Source of the DNA: Amycolatopsis benzoatilytica AK 16/65
GTDB taxonomy: Bacteria > Actinomycetota > Actinomycetes > Mycobacteriales > Pseudonocardiaceae
DNA length: 64,000 bases
Direction of reading: 5' to 3'
Assembly (NCBI RefSeq): GCF_000383915.1
Contig: NZ_KB912942.1
Location: 3,547,778 to 3,611,777 of the forward strand
The notes beneath the pieces were generated by a model. The model was not told where the DNA came from. It saw only the letters and a list, made by a program, of their open reading frames with translations, and did not search any database. The translations under genes were made by a program, and so were the position numbers. Numbering within the stretch: the stretch's first letter is position 1; each line of letters begins with the position of its first letter. This document shows, in pieces, positions 24,566-33,177 of the stretch.

Positions 24566-25549
24566 TCAGTACCAAGTGACCAGGGCGGCGCCTGCGGTCA
24601 TGCCGCCGCCGACCGCCGCCAGCACGAGATGCTCTCCGCGCCGGAACGGACGCCGCTGGTGCTCCCAATGCAGGGCCAGCGGAATGGAAGCCGCTGCGGT
24701 GTTGCCCACTTCTGGTGCCGTCAGGGGGACCCGGTCCGGATCCAGGCCCATCTGGCGACCGCACTCTTCGACCAAGCGCGTGTTGGCCTGGTGGAAGATG
24801 AACCGCCCGACGTCCGCGGCATCCAGGCCGCCGTCAGCAAGAACCTCTTTGATCACCTTGGGGAACGTCGCGAGCGCGTAATCGCGCACAGGGCGGCCCT
24901 GCATGTGGAACAGATGACGGCCGGCTTCCCGTGCTGCCGCGTCGATGGGCTGCCGCGTCCCGCCTGCGGGCACCTCTACATAGTCGCGGTACTGCCCATC
25001 TGCACTGATCCGGCACGAACGGATGCCGTATCCGTCCGGAACCGGGCCTAACAGTGCCGCACCGGCGCCGTCCCCGAACAGGCTCACGGTTTTCGGATCC
25101 GTCCGGTTCATGATGCGCGAATACATCTCCGCACCCACCACCAGGGCCGTTCGCCCGTCATCGCGGTTCGAAAGCATCGCGTTGGCCACCGTGAGGCTGT
25201 AGACGAACCCGCTGCACACCGCGTTCACGTCGAACGCCGCGATGCCCGGCAAACCGAGCTTGCCCTGCACGATCGCCGCCGTACTGGGCTGCGGCTGATC
25301 CGGCGTCGAGGTGGCCACGATGATCATCTCCAGGTCCCCCGACTCGGCCGGCGCCTGGTTGATCACCTGCTTGGCAGCGAGTACCGCTAGATCGGACGTC
25401 GTCGTCCCTTCATCAGCGTAGCGGCGTTGCTGCACTCCTGTCCGGGTGTCGATCCACTCTGTCGACACCCCGGTCCACTCGGCAATGTCGTCATTGGACA
25501 CGACCTTCGGCGGGACATAGGAGCCAAGACTATGGAAACCGACAGCCAT
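24566..25549 (-). CDS. 3-oxoacyl-ACP synthase III (KAS III/FabH-like), copy 2
   Basis: The 327-residue enzyme has the triad C112 (VNAVCSGFVYSL), H253 (FIFHQAN) and N283 (EVGNTAAASIP). It differs greatly from the copy at 19516-20535, so the two are not a recent duplication. It is the first gene of the leftward set that runs to 18270. Such pairs of KAS III in a secondary cluster may provide an unusual starter condensation or acyl transfer. No ACP or chain-elongation gene is near. Confidence 0.9.
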   Translation of the reverse strand: MAVGFHSLGSYVPPKVVSNDDIAEWTGVSTEWIDTRTGVQQRRYADEGTTTSDLAVLAAKQVINQAPAESGDLEMIIVATSTPDQPQPSTAAIVQGKLGLPGIAAFDVNAVCSGFVYSLTVANAMLSNRDDGRTALVVGAEMYSRIMNRTDPKTVSLFGDGAGAALLGPVPDGYGIRSCRISADGQYRDYVEVPAGGTRQPIDAAAREAGRHLFHMQGRPVRDYALATFPKVIKEVLADGGLDAADVGRFIFHQANTRLVEECGRQMGLDPDRVPLTAPEVGNTAAASIPLALHWEHQRRPFRRGEHLVLAAVGGGMTAGAALVTWY

Positions 25550-26060
25550 CGCTCACTCCCCTTTCAAAGTAAAATCAGGAAACGTGCGGCGAAGGCGCCG
25601 CTCCATAAAACTGGTCACCGTCGACCGACAACACGAGTACTCCGGACCACCTCGGCATTTACGCGGCGGGCACCGCCCGCCCGGCGTCGTGGGGGACCAT
25701 CCGTGCTGTTGTGGCCGAGCCGCGCACACTCGGTCCGGCCGAAGGAAAAGAGGCACGCCACGGCCACGTACGGCAGGAGGTTCAACGCTGAAAACTCACC
25801 ACACGTCGTTGTCGTGGCGTGTAATTCCATACAACCGAGTCAGTCCGGAGCGCGCCAGGACTATCCGGGTAGGAAGTTGTTGAACGTTGCGCCCTTCGCT
25901 CGAATACGCAACAACAGATCAGCGCCGCAATGCACTTGGCCCCTGCCGTCGCGGCTAACGCCTGCGTTAGAAACGTGCCGACAGGCTTCACGAGCGGGCA
26001 TGATCCCTGGCTCGCCCCCGACCAGTTGCCAAGTCTGATCAACGAATGAGAGTCATGTCA
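25550..26060. other. Divergent intergenic region
   Basis: About 510 bases separate the leftward KAS III gene from the rightward TPR regulator gene. Only short overlapping frames without family resemblance are present. The stretch should hold the promoters for both directions; no operator, terminator or RNA was recognised. Confidence 0.5.
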
Positions 26061-27419
26061 CGCCCTCCCAACGAAGAACTTCGGTCCCTCGTAGCGCAGG
26101 CGCAGTGGACCTACGACAATCTGGCGCGCGCGGTGAACGCGGTCGCAGCCGAAGCTGGGGTAGCGCTGACCTACGACCGCTCCGCTGTCGCGCATTGGCT
26201 GGCCGGCAGGCGCCCGCGCGGCGAGGTGCCGGCTTACGTCGCGGAGGCCCTGGCACGTCGGCTACATCGACCCGTGAATCCCGCCGACGCCGGATTCACG
26301 GACACTCCAGCGAGTAGTGTCGACGGGCCGGCCAGCGGCGACCCTGTGGCCGAGCTGGCCGTCGTCGCGCGCCACGACCTCGATGCCGCACAGGTCCGTG
26401 CGCCTCGTCGCCTGGTGTACCGAGTCACGGACCTCGATGTGCCGGCACGGCCGACCACTATCGGACAGAGCGAAGCAGTGCGCCCCGCACACAGCGAAGA
26501 CCGGCTCAGCCGCCACGTCGCGGCGATCACTTCGATGACCTCGTCGATGGCCGACATAGACGCGAGCTTCGGCGGTGCCCACGCGCGAACCTCGCTGGTC
26601 ACCTACGTCCTCACCGACGTTGCGATCCCGTCTCGCGCGAGCAGCGGTCGCGGCGTCGCCCCGGCGTGGTTCGCTGCCGCTTCGGCGTGCGTCCAGCTGG
26701 TTGGATTCATGTGCTTCGACAGCCATCAGCATGGACTTGCGCTTGCCTACTTTCGGCTGGCTCTTCGGCTGGCCAATGCGGGCGGGCACGCCGAGACCTA
26801 TGCCGCCGCGCTTCGCGACATGAGCGTTCAGGCGTGGTCGCTCGGCCACCACCAACACGCCGCCCGTCTCGCCTACGCGTCCGCGGATTGCGCAGACTCC
26901 GAACAGCTACGAGCCCTGGCATCGGGTCAGGCGGCAGTCGCGGCCGCCGCCGCGGGCGATCAGGAGGCCGCACAGATGATGCTATTGCGGGCGCGTCGCT
27001 CACTGGAAGAAGACACAGAGACGAAGCACAGTTCCGGCACCTATCGCGACGGACTTGCCGACATCGAGTTCCACACCGCGCGGGTGCTGGAGTACGCGGG
27101 CGATCTCCGGGGTGCGATAGCGGCGCTGGATGCCTCGCTTCGCCACCGGCCGGAAACCAAACGTCGTTCCAGGGCACTCACGACCGCGCACCTTGCGGCT
27201 CTGCTGCTGAACACCGGTCAGCTGGGGGCCGCCAGCGGCGCGATCGACCGGTTGCTCGGTGACCACGCACAACTCCATTCGGCTCGGGTCGATGCCGCTC
27301 TCAGCCACTTGCATCACCAGCTGATGCGCCATCGCCAGCATCCCGAAGTTGCCCGGGTGCTGCGCAGGACAGCAAGTCGAGCTGCCAACGTCACAGCCTC
27401 TGGCCACGGCGTTACGTGA
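26061..27419 (+). CDS. XRE-type/TPR transcriptional regulator
   Basis: The product (452 residues from ATG 26061; an ATG at 26046 is also possible) begins with a helix-turn-helix-like part in which TYDRSAVAHWLAGRRPRGEVP resembles the recognition region of actinobacterial XRE/TPR regulators. The rest is alpha-helical with tetratricopeptide-like repeats (for example ALAYFRLALRLANAGGHAET, and DLRGAIAALDASLRHRP). Such proteins are common in Streptomyces and relatives and often control nearby secondary metabolism or development. It is divergent from the KAS III/epoxidase set and may control it. No ligand or signal is evident. Confidence 0.75.
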   Translation, partial: RPPNEELRSLVAQAQWTYDNLARAVNAVAAEAGVALTYDRSAVAHWLAGRRPRGEVPAYVAEALARRLHRPVNPADAGFTDTPASSVDGPASGDPVAELAVVARHDLDAAQVRAPRRLVYRVTDLDVPARPTTIGQSEAVRPAHSEDRLSRHVAAITSMTSSMADIDASFGGAHARTSLVTYVLTDVAIPSRASSGRGVAPAWFAAASACVQLVGFMCFDSHQHGLALAYFRLALRLANAGGHAETYAAALRDMSVQAWSLGHHQHAARLAYASADCADSEQLRALASGQAAVAAAAAGDQEAAQMMLLRARRSLEEDTETKHSSGTYRDGLADIEFHTARVLEYAGDLRGAIAALDASLRHRPETKRRSRALTTAHLAALLLNTGQLGAASGAIDRLLGDHAQLHSARVDAALSHLHHQLMRHRQHPEVARVLRRTASRAANVTASGHGVT

Positions 27420-27715
27420 CAAATGCTGCCGTCAGAGAAGATCCGTGCCGCGCTCGACTTGATCAAACCTGATTCGCAGACGCACTCCGCCAAGCCCCAA
27501 CCCATCCGCCGTCTGACCCGGCAGATCCGGTGGGTGCAATTCCGGGCATGCCAGCAACTCGCGTTCCGGCCGCAGGGAAGCCTCAAAGCCCCGCTACGGG
27601 CCCTGTCTCATCTCGGTAGTCGAAGAGTTTCATCGCATAGCAAGAGGAAGTCCGTCGATTCCCCGCACGTTCGCGATCAGCAGGAAACCTACCGGCATTC
27701 AAGGATGCGAAACCT

Positions 27716-28030
27716 ATGTCGCTGTTCTCTTTTGGCTGCATCGCCGACATCATGCTCACCGACGACGATCGAGCCCGGCTCGTACGACTGTCCAAAGCAG
27801 TTGAGGAACCGGCGCGCCTTCTCTCTTGCGAGCTCGAACCCGGGCACCGCGGCGACCACTACGCTCGTGGTTCCGCCGCCGCGTCCCCGCCGATGTGGGT
27901 TCGCTGGGCCTCCGCCGGCAGCGTCGTGATCGTGCCGCGCCCGTTGTGCGGCACGCCGCGGCCCGGCTCGCCGAGGGGCACATGCAAGCTCCCTGTTGGC
28001 CACGACGGTGGCTGCGATGCCGGCCGATGA
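27716..28030 (+). CDS. Small Cys/His-rich hypothetical protein
   Basis: This 104-residue frame has a paired CxLxxGHxGxH pattern (CELEPGHRGDHYA) and CKLPVGHDGGC near the end, with WVRWA and a proline-cysteine pair between. The repeated Cys-Leu...Gly-His spacing looks like a real zinc-binding actinobacterial small protein rather than noise. ATG 27716 or 27752 could be the start. Function unknown; it lies 206 bases before the beta-eliminating lyase gene. Confidence 0.5.
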   Translation: MSLFSFGCIADIMLTDDDRARLVRLSKAVEEPARLLSCELEPGHRGDHYARGSAAASPPMWVRWASAGSVVIVPRPLCGTPRPGSPRGTCKLPVGHDGGCDAGR

Positions 28031-28236
28031 GAAGGCTACGCCGCGCGGCGCGGAACAAGGCGATCTCTGCGCCGGACGTCGCCGACGGCCCTCCGCTTTC
28101 TCTGCCTGAACCTGCGGGCAGCGACGACTGCCGGTCCCCGGCACTGCCCGGCCGGTCGGCGCTGGCCCCTACCCCCGTCAGCGCCGATGTGGACAGACTC
28201 ACCATGGCGAACCAACATTCACGGAGGGAGCCGCAC

Positions 28237-29664
28237 GTGCCGGCGTTTATGGAACCGTTTCGTATCAAGGCCGTCGAACCGATCCCGTTCCCCGGCCCAG
28301 TGCAGCGGCAAGCTGCGCTCGACGCGGCGGGTTACAACCTTTTTCGGGTGCCGTCGCGGCTGATCACAGTGGATCTGTTGACAGATTCGGGGACGAGCGC
28401 AATGTCGGCCGCGCAGTGGTCAGCGTTGATGTCTGCCGACGAGTCCTACGCCGGGGCACGCTCGTTCGAGCGTTTCGAGGCGGTGGTGCGCGAACTGACC
28501 GGGTTCGACGAGGTGATCCCCGTCCATCAGGGGCGGGCTGCGGAGCGGATTCTGCTCGGTGCAGTACTGCAACCGGGCGAGGTGTCGATCAGCAACACCC
28601 ATTTCGACACCACTCGCGCCGCGGTAGAGGCTGCACGTGCGGTCGCGGTCGATCTGCCGGCCGCAGCACCCGTTTCCGCACCCGTACCCTTCGGCGGAGA
28701 CATCGACCTGGATGCCCTCCGACGCGCTCTGACCGGCGATGGCGGTTCGGATGTGCGCTGCGTAGTGCTGACCGTGACCAACAACGCAGGCGGCGGACAG
28801 CCCGTGTCGCTGGGAAACATCGCCGCAGTCCGTCAGCTGTGCAGAGATCACGGAGTGCAGCTGCTGCTGGACGCGTCCCGATTCGCCGAGAACGCCTATT
28901 TGATCACCGAACGGGACCTCGAGCACGCCGGTCAGCACCCGCGAGAAGTGGCGAAAGCGATGTTCGCACTGGCCGACGGTTGCTGGGCGAGCCTGAAGAA
29001 GGACGGAATCGGCAACATAGGCGGCTTGATCGCACTCCGGAACGGCGAGCTGGCTCGGCGTTGCCGCGAACACCTCATTGCAGTCGAAGGCTTCCCGACG
29101 TACGGCGGTCTGGCTGGCCGCGACCTCGAAGCCCTCGCCCAGGGACTGACCGAGGTCACCGATCCGGATTACCTGCGCTACCGCGCCGATGCCGCCCGTT
29201 GGTTCGGCCAGCGGTTGATGGAAGCCGGGCTGCCTGTACTCCAACCGACCGGCTGTCACGCAGTCTACGTCGACGCAGCCCAGCTCCTGCCACACATTCC
29301 GCCGCACGAGTTGCCTGCCACCGCGTTGGCCAATGAGCTCTACCTCGCCGGGGCAGTGCGGACCTCGTGGCTCGGCACGCTCGTGTTCGGACGGCCGAAT
29401 CCGGAGGGCGGTCCCGACATTCCCGCGCCGCAGGAACTCGTGCGGTTCGCGCTCCCGCGCCGCGTCTACACCCAGACCCACCTGCAATACGTCGCAGAGG
29501 CCGCCGCAGAGGTCGTAGCCAAGGCAGACTCAGTGCGCGGCTACCGGATCGTTGAGCAGGCCGCGGCCCTTCGGCACTTCACCGCGGCGTTGCAGCCGCT
29601 GAACGCCACCGCTCCGAGTCTTCCCCGCCCACGGCAGCGCACCGCCGTAAAACACCGGCAGTGA
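28237..29664 (+). CDS. Beta-eliminating lyase (tyrosine phenol-lyase/tryptophanase family)
   Basis: The 475-residue PLP enzyme shows the family's DLLTDSGTSAMS (46-57), VHQGRAAERIL, VTNNAGGGQPVS and the PLP lysine K255 in SLKKDGIGNIGG. The GTG at 28237 is preceded by GGAGGGAG at an ideal distance; an in-frame ATG at 28204 has none. Family members cleave tyrosine to phenol or tryptophan to indole, with pyruvate and ammonia. Substrate residues cannot be assigned by eye, so the amino acid is open. Its last 135 bases overlap the convergent XRE gene. The nearby radical SAM and methyltransferase genes suggest amino-acid-derived secondary metabolism. Confidence 0.88.
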   Translation: MPAFMEPFRIKAVEPIPFPGPVQRQAALDAAGYNLFRVPSRLITVDLLTDSGTSAMSAAQWSALMSADESYAGARSFERFEAVVRELTGFDEVIPVHQGRAAERILLGAVLQPGEVSISNTHFDTTRAAVEAARAVAVDLPAAAPVSAPVPFGGDIDLDALRRALTGDGGSDVRCVVLTVTNNAGGGQPVSLGNIAAVRQLCRDHGVQLLLDASRFAENAYLITERDLEHAGQHPREVAKAMFALADGCWASLKKDGIGNIGGLIALRNGELARRCREHLIAVEGFPTYGGLAGRDLEALAQGLTEVTDPDYLRYRADAARWFGQRLMEAGLPVLQPTGCHAVYVDAAQLLPHIPPHELPATALANELYLAGAVRTSWLGTLVFGRPNPEGGPDIPAPQELVRFALPRRVYTQTHLQYVAEAAAEVVAKADSVRGYRIVEQAAALRHFTAALQPLNATAPSLPRPRQRTAVKHRQ

Positions 29665-30015
29665 CCACCACCGCGCGCCACGCGTCCTGGCAAGCATGCA
29701 GGCCGGCGGCGTATTCTGCCGTTTGCGGGCCAGCAGATCCAGCCAGTTTGGTGCCGCCGAGCGCGCGACGGCGCGCAGGGCACGGGCATAGCGAGCCGCG
29801 GCGTCCAGGCTGCAGGGGGACACGCCCAGGGCGGCAGCCAGCCACCGCCGCCAGTAGGGGCCGGGGACGCGTTTGCCCCGCTCCCAGCGGGATACTTGCT
29901 CGCGTGTGACCGCGGTGTTGCCGGACATTGCGACGAGTTCATCGGCCAGCCGGTACTGGCTGTACCCCAGCTGCTCGCGGGTGGCGCGTATCACTGTGGC
30001 GATCGCCGCTTCCAT
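29530..30015 (-). CDS. XRE-family DNA-binding protein
   Basis: This 161-residue protein has an N-terminal helix-turn-helix: IRATREQLGYSQYRLADELV, then AVTREQVSRWERGKRVPGPYWRRWLAAALGVS. The C-terminal half is Arg-rich and partly antisense to the end of the lyase gene, so the native end may be earlier in evolution. It converges on the lyase gene and is divergent from nothing else, so its targets are unclear. Confidence 0.65.
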   Translation of the reverse strand: MEAAIATVIRATREQLGYSQYRLADELVAMSGNTAVTREQVSRWERGKRVPGPYWRRWLAAALGVSPCSLDAAARYARALRAVARSAAPNWLDLLARKRQNTPPACMLARTRGARWWSLPVFYGGALPWAGKTRSGGVQRLQRRGEVPKGRGLLNDPVAAH

Positions 30016-30130
30016 TGCGCTCTCCCCCTGTCGCGGATCGGTTGTTTCCCCTCACCGTCCACGGTAGAAATCCGGAAGAGCAGAAGGAATCCGCTACCCG
30101 ACAGGGTTGCATCCATTTCCCGACAGCCGA

Positions 30131-31129
30131 TCAGGCGCGCATCCGCCCTCGGCGCTTGGTGTCGGCGAGCGACTCGCCGTGGCGAGCGCGATAGTACTGG
30201 GAGAATCGGCCGAAGTGCGTGACTCCAGCATTCGCTGCAATCTCGCCGACGGACATGGAAGCGTCTGGGTCGGTGTCCACCAATACCTGGTGGACACGTT
30301 CCAAACGCACTGCAAGGAGGAACTGCTTCGGGGACACATTCAGGTGCTTGCGGAAGGCTCGTTGGAGCGCGCGTTCGCTGACTCTCGCGTAGGCGACGAG
30401 ATCAGCCACGGATGCGGGCACTTGCGGGCTGTCCTTGACGAACGCGACCACAGACCGCACCATCCGTTCCCCGGCGGAGGGATCGTCACTGCGCAGCGAG
30501 TCGCTGTAGTTGTGCGAGTGAGCATAGAGCAGCGCGGTGGCGAGGCCTTGCCCGATCGACCCGAGGATCGGCTCGTGCTGCAGCAGAGACAGGCCGGCGT
30601 CGATGTTGCTGACGTTGTGGCGGACCATGCTGGCCCACTCGCGCCCGGGCCCTCTGGTCAGATCCATGCCGAGCTCGAATCGCACTGCGCTCGTGAGCGG
30701 CTTGTGAAGCAACAGCTCCAGGCGGTCGTGGAACCAGCGGCTCGGGACTTTCACCATGAGCTGGCCGGCCCCGCCCTGCCACAGCATCGACAGGCTGTCC
30801 TCCGGAGAAACGACCGCGGCATTCTCCCCTGCGGTGACGATGCGCCGTCCGGCCGAGGTGACGGTGCAGCGACCGTATTGCGGCAGCAACACGACATAGA
30901 AGGTCTCCAAGGGGCCTGGCTGCACCAGTGTCTCCCCGGGTCCGTAGGCGACGTAGTGAAGCGACGCCTCCCCGAGAGGCGCGACGTGGTGGCGCGCACG
31001 GAACCCGGTGGCCCGACGATCCAGCGGCGAAAGCCGGTGCGATCGCATCAGCCGTCCGGTCTTCTCCCGGGATTCGTCCACGCTCGTAGTGTCGTAGACC
31101 TGGAAGCGTTTCAGGAGCGGCTCGTTCAT
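30131..31129 (-). CDS. AraC-family transcriptional regulator
   Basis: The 332-residue product has an N-terminal AraC-binding-like sensor part (about 1-200) and a C-terminal AraC/XylS domain: VSERALQRAFRKHLNVSPKQFLLAVRLERVHQVL and VTHFGRFSQYYRARHGES are the two helix-turn-helix segments. The ATG at 31129 has GAGGAA nine bases upstream. The overall arrangement is like FeaR/aromatic-responsive activators. It is divergent from the radical SAM gene and near the lyase gene, either of which it may control. Confidence 0.88.
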   Translation of the reverse strand: MNEPLLKRFQVYDTTSVDESREKTGRLMRSHRLSPLDRRATGFRARHHVAPLGEASLHYVAYGPGETLVQPGPLETFYVVLLPQYGRCTVTSAGRRIVTAGENAAVVSPEDSLSMLWQGGAGQLMVKVPSRWFHDRLELLLHKPLTSAVRFELGMDLTRGPGREWASMVRHNVSNIDAGLSLLQHEPILGSIGQGLATALLYAHSHNYSDSLRSDDPSAGERMVRSVVAFVKDSPQVPASVADLVAYARVSERALQRAFRKHLNVSPKQFLLAVRLERVHQVLVDTDPDASMSVGEIAANAGVTHFGRFSQYYRARHGESLADTKRRGRMRA

Positions 31130-31511
31130 GGGCAGAGTTCCTCGGGGCACAGCGGCGGTCGGCCCCCGCTCGCGAATCCAGCCCCGGGATTCGAGGGGGG
31201 AGAGCATGCGGATCCCCGACGATCCCCTCTCACTCGCCCCAGCCTACTTGCGCACCCAGCGGCCGTTGAATATTCCGCATTCTCACTGCACCGTTCAGGT
31301 GACCAAGGCGCGAAAAACCACCTGTCTGGCGCAGGCAGATGCGGCAATTGGCCCCTGCCTCGCAAACGCATCGCCTTGTCACGCTGAGGGCGGCCTTGTC
31401 AGGAAAGCCTCTTTGGACAGCGGCCAATACGGCCGGGTCATGGCACTGGCAAATGCTGATTGTCGAGAGGCATCTCGCTCATATGAGCGCACGAGCGGAT
31501 AAGGGGATTCG
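31130..31511. other. Divergent intergenic region between AraC and radical SAM genes
   Basis: About 380 bases with no gene-like frame. It must carry the promoters of both flanking genes. An AAGGGG site ends it just before the radical SAM start. No repeat or operator was recognised. Confidence 0.5.
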
Positions 31512-33164
31512 ATGAGCAGAGCGCTGGTCACATTGGTCAATCCCAACCTGGTCCACCCTCCGATCACCCCGTACGCGCTGGACATCCTGACTACCTCGCT
31601 GGAGGAAGCCGGCTTCGACGTGGAGGTGCTCGATCTGACGCTGGCACGGGACCGCTGGCACGACGTCGTCCGCGACTACTTCCGGCGGGCAGATCCCGTC
31701 CTGGTTGGGGTAACGATCCGCAACACAGACACGATCTATCCGCAGGAACAACGGGTGTTCCTCGATTCCCACAAGAACATCATCAGCGCTATACAGCGAT
31801 ACACCAGCGCGCCGATCGTCGCCGGCGGGGTTGGGTTCTCCTCGATGCCGTTCGCGCTGGTCGACTACTTCGGCATCGACTACGGCGTCAAGGGCCCCGG
31901 CGAGGTGACGCTGGTGCGGCTGGCCAAGGCGCTGCTCGCGGCACGGTCAGTGGAGACGACGCCCGGGCTGATCATCAATTCCGGGAACGGGGTCGTGCGC
32001 CAGGTGCCCTACGACGATCCCCTCGTCGCCGCGGGTCGGGTGCACTTGACCAACCGGGCCACCCCGTACCGGCGGCACTCCGGACGCCGCGACCGGGTGG
32101 ACAACCTGGCCTACTACCGGCGCGGCGGACTAGGCAACATCCTGACCAAGAACGGCTGCACCTTCGCCTGTACCCACTGCGTCGAACCGGATGCCAAAGG
32201 CACTCGGTTCGCCCGCCGCACCGAGACCGCGGTCGTCGACGAGATGGAGCTTCTGTGCGAGCAAGGCGTGCACGATCTGCACACCACCGACAGCGAGTTC
32301 AACCTCAACATCTCCCACAGCAAGAAAGTGCTGCGCGAGATCATCCGCCGCAAACGCGCCGACCAGGCATCAGCACTGCACCGGCTACGGCTGTGGATCT
32401 ACGTCCAGCCCGCGCCGTTCGACGCCGAATACGCCGAACTGCTCGCCGAAGCCGGGTGCGCAGGCATCAACCTCGCCCCCGACCACGTTCGCGACGACAT
32501 CCTCAACGGCTGGAAAGTCTCTGGCAAAGGCCGGCGGTTCTACACCTTCGAGGACGTCCACGAGCTGTGCCGGCTGGCCCGCAAGCACGGGATGGCGACC
32601 ATGGTCGAGGCCCTGTTGGGCATGCCGGGCGAAACCGAGCACACAATGCGCGAATGCGTGGACGCGTTCCAGTCGCTGGACGCCACCGTCGTCGGCTACA
32701 CCCTCGGCATCCGCGCCTTCCCCTACTCGCCGCTCGGCCGGCAGCTGGCCGCGGCCAGCGCCGGCACCCGGGCCGTGCCCGGCGTCCAGTCCAACACAGC
32801 AACCGCGCCGATCTTGCTCACGCCCCTCGAGAAATGCCGCAGCACCCTGGCCTACGAACGGCAGTTCATGTTCGACGAGGCAGGCGGGTTCCGCCCGGTC
32901 TACTACTTCTCTCCCGACCTGCCCGAAGGCCACGACGGCGACCCCGCACAACGCTGGCACCGCTCCCTGGAGCTGCTCTGGGACTGGGTTCCCCAGCACG
33001 ACCGGCACCGCGTGATGCTCCCCACCGTCCCCGGACTAAGCCCTGAAGACAACAACTACGCCGACAACCCGTTCCTGCTGCGCCTCACCGACCTCGGCTA
33101 CACCGGTGCCTACTGGTCGCACTGGCCCCAACGGCACACCATCATGCAGACCGCACCGGCCTAG
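31512..33164 (+). CDS. B12-binding-domain radical SAM protein
   Basis: The 550-residue protein has an N-terminal cobalamin-binding-type Rossmann domain (about 1-150; VTLVNPN, LVGVTIRNTDTIYP, APIVAGGVGFSSMPF) and a radical SAM core with the cluster motif C216-x3-C220-x2-C223 (NGCTFACTHC). The GGE-like segment is DSEFNLN, and EALLGMPGETEHTM matches the usual barrel strand. The cobalamin-ligating DxHxxG motif is not present, so B12, if bound, would be base-off without protein histidine. Such enzymes methylate unactivated carbon or do rearrangements. AAGGGG precedes the ATG. With the adjacent methyltransferase it may form a small biosynthetic set; substrate unknown. Confidence 0.85.
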   Translation: MSRALVTLVNPNLVHPPITPYALDILTTSLEEAGFDVEVLDLTLARDRWHDVVRDYFRRADPVLVGVTIRNTDTIYPQEQRVFLDSHKNIISAIQRYTSAPIVAGGVGFSSMPFALVDYFGIDYGVKGPGEVTLVRLAKALLAARSVETTPGLIINSGNGVVRQVPYDDPLVAAGRVHLTNRATPYRRHSGRRDRVDNLAYYRRGGLGNILTKNGCTFACTHCVEPDAKGTRFARRTETAVVDEMELLCEQGVHDLHTTDSEFNLNISHSKKVLREIIRRKRADQASALHRLRLWIYVQPAPFDAEYAELLAEAGCAGINLAPDHVRDDILNGWKVSGKGRRFYTFEDVHELCRLARKHGMATMVEALLGMPGETEHTMRECVDAFQSLDATVVGYTLGIRAFPYSPLGRQLAAASAGTRAVPGVQSNTATAPILLTPLEKCRSTLAYERQFMFDEAGGFRPVYYFSPDLPEGHDGDPAQRWHRSLELLWDWVPQHDRHRVMLPTVPGLSPEDNNYADNPFLLRLTDLGYTGAYWSHWPQRHTIMQTAPA

Positions 33165-33177
33165 CACCGGCGAAGGG

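Noticed and set aside
27423..27929. Plus-strand frame of 168 residues after the TPR regulator
   Set aside because: No ribosome site, no recognisable fold and Ser/Arg-rich composition; it overlaps the more convincing Cys/His small gene.
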